Shown here in pieces: positions 5,994 through 8,509 of a DNA stretch of 8,509 nucleotides; within the stretch, counting starts at the first letter, position 1; the number at the start of each line of letters is the position of its first letter. Source of the DNA: Syntrophobacter sp. DG_60 (GTDB lineage: Bacteria; Desulfobacterota; Desulfofervidia; Desulfofervidales; DG-60); contig LJNA01000060.1 of the NCBI GenBank assembly GCA_001304365.1, forward strand, positions 1-8,509. The letters run 5' to 3'. The translations under genes were made by a program, and so were the position numbers. Below the pieces are notes generated by a model. It made no database searches, was not told the DNA's origin, and saw nothing but the letters and a program-made list of their open reading frames with translations.

Positions 5994-8509
5994 TTAAACA
6001 GCCAAAGCTTGAATTTGGGTCCTTATTTGGTTATGCCCAAAGTGGCGCATGTCAACGGCCTTTGAAGGGCAACTGGCACTACATACACCACATCCCTTAC
6101 AAGATGCAGGAGTGCTTTGGGCTTTTTTTACCCCATTTACTTCTACTAGGTGTATGGCATCATAAGGGCACACCCTTTCACAAATTCCACATCCACTGCA
6201 TTTTTCCTGATCAACTACCGAAACAATGGGTTCAACATGTACATTTTCTTTAGTCAAGATATCAGAGGCCCTGGAGGCAGCGGCCCTTGCCTGTTCAATA
6301 CTTTCAGAAATATCTTTTGGAGAGTGGGCCATACCACATAAAAACACACCATCAGTGGAAAAATCTACAGGCCTTAATTTCATATGGGCCTCTAATAAGA
6401 ATTTTTCCTCATTTAAAGATATCTTAAATAATTTGGCCAAATCCTCAATGTCATTAGGTATAATAGCTGTCTGAAGGCTTATAAAATCAGGATAGATATG
6501 TATGGGGCTTCCAAGGACATGGTCTATTATCTCTATTTTTAATTTACCATCAATTTCCTCTACTTTTGGCTTATTATCTAAATCATACCTAATAAATATA
6601 ATCCCTTTCTTTCTTGCCTCTTTGTATAGATCCTCCCTTTCTCCATAGGTTCTTATGTCTCTATAAATGATATAGATATCCATATCAGGGTTTATTTCCT
6701 TTATATCCAAGGCATTAGAAATGGCATGGGTACAACACACCTTACTGCAATATGACCTTTCACTGTCCCTTGAGCTTACACACTGTATAAATACTGCACA
6801 TTTTGCTTTTTTTATATAATCTTTATCTTCTTCAATCTTTTTATCTAGTTCAGGCCAACATAGTACGTTTTCATTTTTTCCATAAAGGTATTCATCTGGC
6901 TTAAAAGGCTTGGCACCAGTAGCAATAATGGCTATGCCGTGCTCAATATCTTTATTTTCCCCATTATAGCTAACAGTAGTCTTAAAATTACCTACAAATC
7001 CAGTTACATCCTTAACCTCAGAGCTAATATAGACATCAATAAGTTCATGTTCTAAAACCCCTTTAACCAACGTATTTAAATAACCTTTTATATCCTCACC
7101 CTTCCAGGTCTTTCTTAAATTTAGGGCCTCTCCTCCTAGCCTTTCACCCTTTTCTATTAAATGTACCTTAAACCCCTGATCAGCCAATCCTAATGCAGCC
7201 TCCATCCCTGCTATACCACCACCAATGACTAGACCCGAAGGGATTATACCAACCTTTATCTCCTCTAAAGGTTCCTGTAGTGCTGCCTTTGCTACTGCCA
7301 TTTGTACCAGGGCCTTTGCCTTCTCAGTGGCCTTTTGTGGTTCATGCATATGCACCCATGAACACTGATCCCTTATATTGGCCATATTAAATAAATACCT
7401 ATTAAGACCTGCCTCTTTAATGGTTTCCTGATATAGGGGTTCATGAGTACGTGGGCTACAGGAGGCTACTACTACACGGTTTAATCTATACTCTTTTACA
7501 ATATTTTTTATCCTCTCTTGAGTATCCTGGGAACAAGTAAAGAGATTTCTATCTGCTACTACTACATTTGATAATTTTTCTGCATAATCCCTAACTTCAG
7601 GTACATTAACTACTCCCCCAATGTTTATCCCACAATGGCAAACAAACACACCAATCCTGGGCTCTTCACCAAATATCTCCCTTTCAGGTGGATATTCCTT
7701 TTCTTTTACTAAAGAATGCCTACTTTCTGCAAGAAGTGTCTGTGCAGCATTGGAGGCGGCACTTGCCTCCATCACTGTCTCTGGAATATCCTTAGGGCCT
7801 TGAAAGGTTCCACACACATATATCCCAGGTTTTGTGGTCTTTACTGGAGAAAAACTTTTTGTAAAAGCAAAATTATATTTATTAAGCTCTATACCCAATT
7901 TTTCAGCCAACTCTTTGGCTATGGAAGGGGGTTTAAGCCCTACAGAAAGCACTACCATATCAAATATCTCCTCATTAATGTTACCATCTTCTGTAGCATA
8001 TCTTATTTTAAGGCTACCACTGTCTTTTACAGGCTCAATAGTATGTACCCTAGACCTGATAAAACGTACCCCTTCCTTTTTTGCCCTGTTGTAATATTTG
8101 TCAAAATCTTTACCATAAGTCCTCATATCCATAAAGAATATGGCAGTATCTAAGGGTTCAGGGCTATGCTCCTTGGCAATAATGGCCTCTTTAATGGCAT
8201 AAGTACAGCAAACAGATGAGCAATAGCCCTGGTCAACTTTATTAATATTTCTTGAGCCTACACACTGTATCCAGGCAATACTTTTTGGCACCTCTCTATC
8301 AAAGGGCCTAAGAAGGTGAGCCCTGTAAGGGCCTGAAGCACTAAGTATCCTTTCAAATTCAAGGCTTGTTACTACATTAGTAAAATTTGCATAATTATAT
8401 GTATCAAAGATTTTGGGATCAAAGACCTCAGAGCCTATGGCCAAAATTATTGCACCTACATTTATTTTTTTCTTTTCATCTACATCTGAATACTTAATAG
8501 CTTTGGCCA
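5994..8509 (-). CDS. hdrA: HdrA, tandem (large) form, 5' partial
   Basis: The frame is open from the right edge to TAA 5994-5996, giving 837 visible residues; a TTG at 8444 is internal (A-I-I-L-A-I-G), not a start. Residues about 1-265 are the rear half of one HdrA unit: I-Q-C82-V-G-S-R...Y-C96-x3-C100-C101, D-M-R-T-Y-G, and C-G-T-F-Q-G-P-K-D-I-P-E-T. A second unit follows: V-C290-H-C292-G-I-N-I-G-G, C-S-P-R-T-H-E-P, the FAD-binding V-I-G-G-G-I-A-G (residues 427-434), a second Q-C576...Y-C-x3-C-C, and a second C-G-M-A-H-S-P-K-D-I. Two ferredoxin motifs close it (C770-x2-C-x2-C-x3-C-P and C803-x2-C-x2-C-x3-C-P). HdrA is the flavin subunit that bifurcates electrons in cytoplasmic Hdr complexes. 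All cluster positions are Cys, none Sec. First visible gene of the operon; its start and promoter lie outside the window. Confidence 0.93.
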   Translation of the reverse strand, partial: AKAIKYSDVDEKKKINVGAIILAIGSEVFDPKIFDTYNYANFTNVVTSLEFERILSASGPYRAHLLRPFDREVPKSIAWIQCVGSRNINKVDQGYCSSVCCTYAIKEAIIAKEHSPEPLDTAIFFMDMRTYGKDFDKYYNRAKKEGVRFIRSRVHTIEPVKDSGSLKIRYATEDGNINEEIFDMVVLSVGLKPPSIAKELAEKLGIELNKYNFAFTKSFSPVKTTKPGIYVCGTFQGPKDIPETVMEASAASNAAQTLLAESRHSLVKEKEYPPEREIFGEEPRIGVFVCHCGINIGGVVNVPEVRDYAEKLSNVVVADRNLFTCSQDTQERIKNIVKEYRLNRVVVASCSPRTHEPLYQETIKEAGLNRYLFNMANIRDQCSWVHMHEPQKATEKAKALVQMAVAKAALQEPLEEIKVGIIPSGLVIGGGIAGMEAALGLADQGFKVHLIEKGERLGGEALNLRKTWKGEDIKGYLNTLVKGVLEHELIDVYISSEVKDVTGFVGNFKTTVSYNGENKDIEHGIAIIATGAKPFKPDEYLYGKNENVLCWPELDKKIEEDKDYIKKAKCAVFIQCVSSRDSERSYCSKVCCTHAISNALDIKEINPDMDIYIIYRDIRTYGEREDLYKEARKKGIIFIRYDLDNKPKVEEIDGKLKIEIIDHVLGSPIHIYPDFISLQTAIIPNDIEDLAKLFKISLNEEKFLLEAHMKLRPVDFSTDGVFLCGMAHSPKDISESIEQARAAASRASDILTKENVHVEPIVSVVDQEKCSGCGICERVCPYDAIHLVEVNGVKKAQSTPASCKGCGVCSASCPSKAVDMRHFGHNQIRTQIQALAV

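Noticed and set aside
1..8509. CRISPR arrays, insertion sequences, tRNA or rRNA genes
   Set aside because: Reading both strands I saw no regularly spaced repeats, transposase motifs, terminal inverted repeats, or tRNA/rRNA-like segments.

Overview
The window looks like part of the genome of an anaerobic, low-GC bacterium that makes selenoproteins. Coding sequence is AT-rich with many AGA/AGG arginine codons. The two apparent SECIS hairpins lie inside the reading frames just downstream of UGA, which is the bacterial arrangement; archaea place SECIS elements outside the coding region. Shine-Dalgarno motifs are clear. DsrE-type proteins together with Hdr/Fdh genes fit a Desulfobacterota-like or similar (possibly thermophilic) anaerobe, but the lineage is inference only.

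Layout. Bases 1-882 (+ strand) carry three short, tightly spaced genes resembling the DsrE/DsrF/DsrH (TusD/TusC/TusB) sulfur-relay family; the first is cut by the window edge and the third is only 57 aa. A 170-base convergent gap (883-1052) follows, with a good rho-independent terminator for the + strand operon. Bases 1053-8509 (- strand) hold one compact operon. In transcription order it contains a tandem HdrA (5' end outside the window), MvhD, formate dehydrogenase alpha (FdhA), an FdhB/FrhB-type flavin and iron-sulfur subunit, and a fused HdrC-CCG-domain protein. Neighbouring genes overlap or are separated by only a few bases.

Two genes that look broken by an in-frame TGA are best read as selenoprotein genes. 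MvhD (5584-5991, 135 aa) has UGA at codon 68, in place of the conserved Cys of the G-C-H-P-G-x-C-H motif. The HdrC-CCG protein (1053-2327, 424 aa) has UGA at codon 241, in place of the Cys of a T-E-C-G-H motif. Each UGA is followed after exactly 16 nt by a perfect 7-bp hairpin with a three-base loop starting GG. FdhA, the classic selenoprotein of such systems, has an ordinary Cys (TGC) at its catalytic position.

Working together (inference): FdhA oxidises formate and passes electrons through the FdhB clusters and MvhD to the HdrA flavin. There they could be split (flavin-based bifurcation) between a low-potential carrier such as ferredoxin and the HdrC-CCG subunit, which would reduce an unidentified disulfide or related thiol substrate. 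The CCG subunit has one intact CCG motif, like DsrK, rather than the two of HdrB, so its acceptor is probably not the CoM-CoB heterodisulfide.
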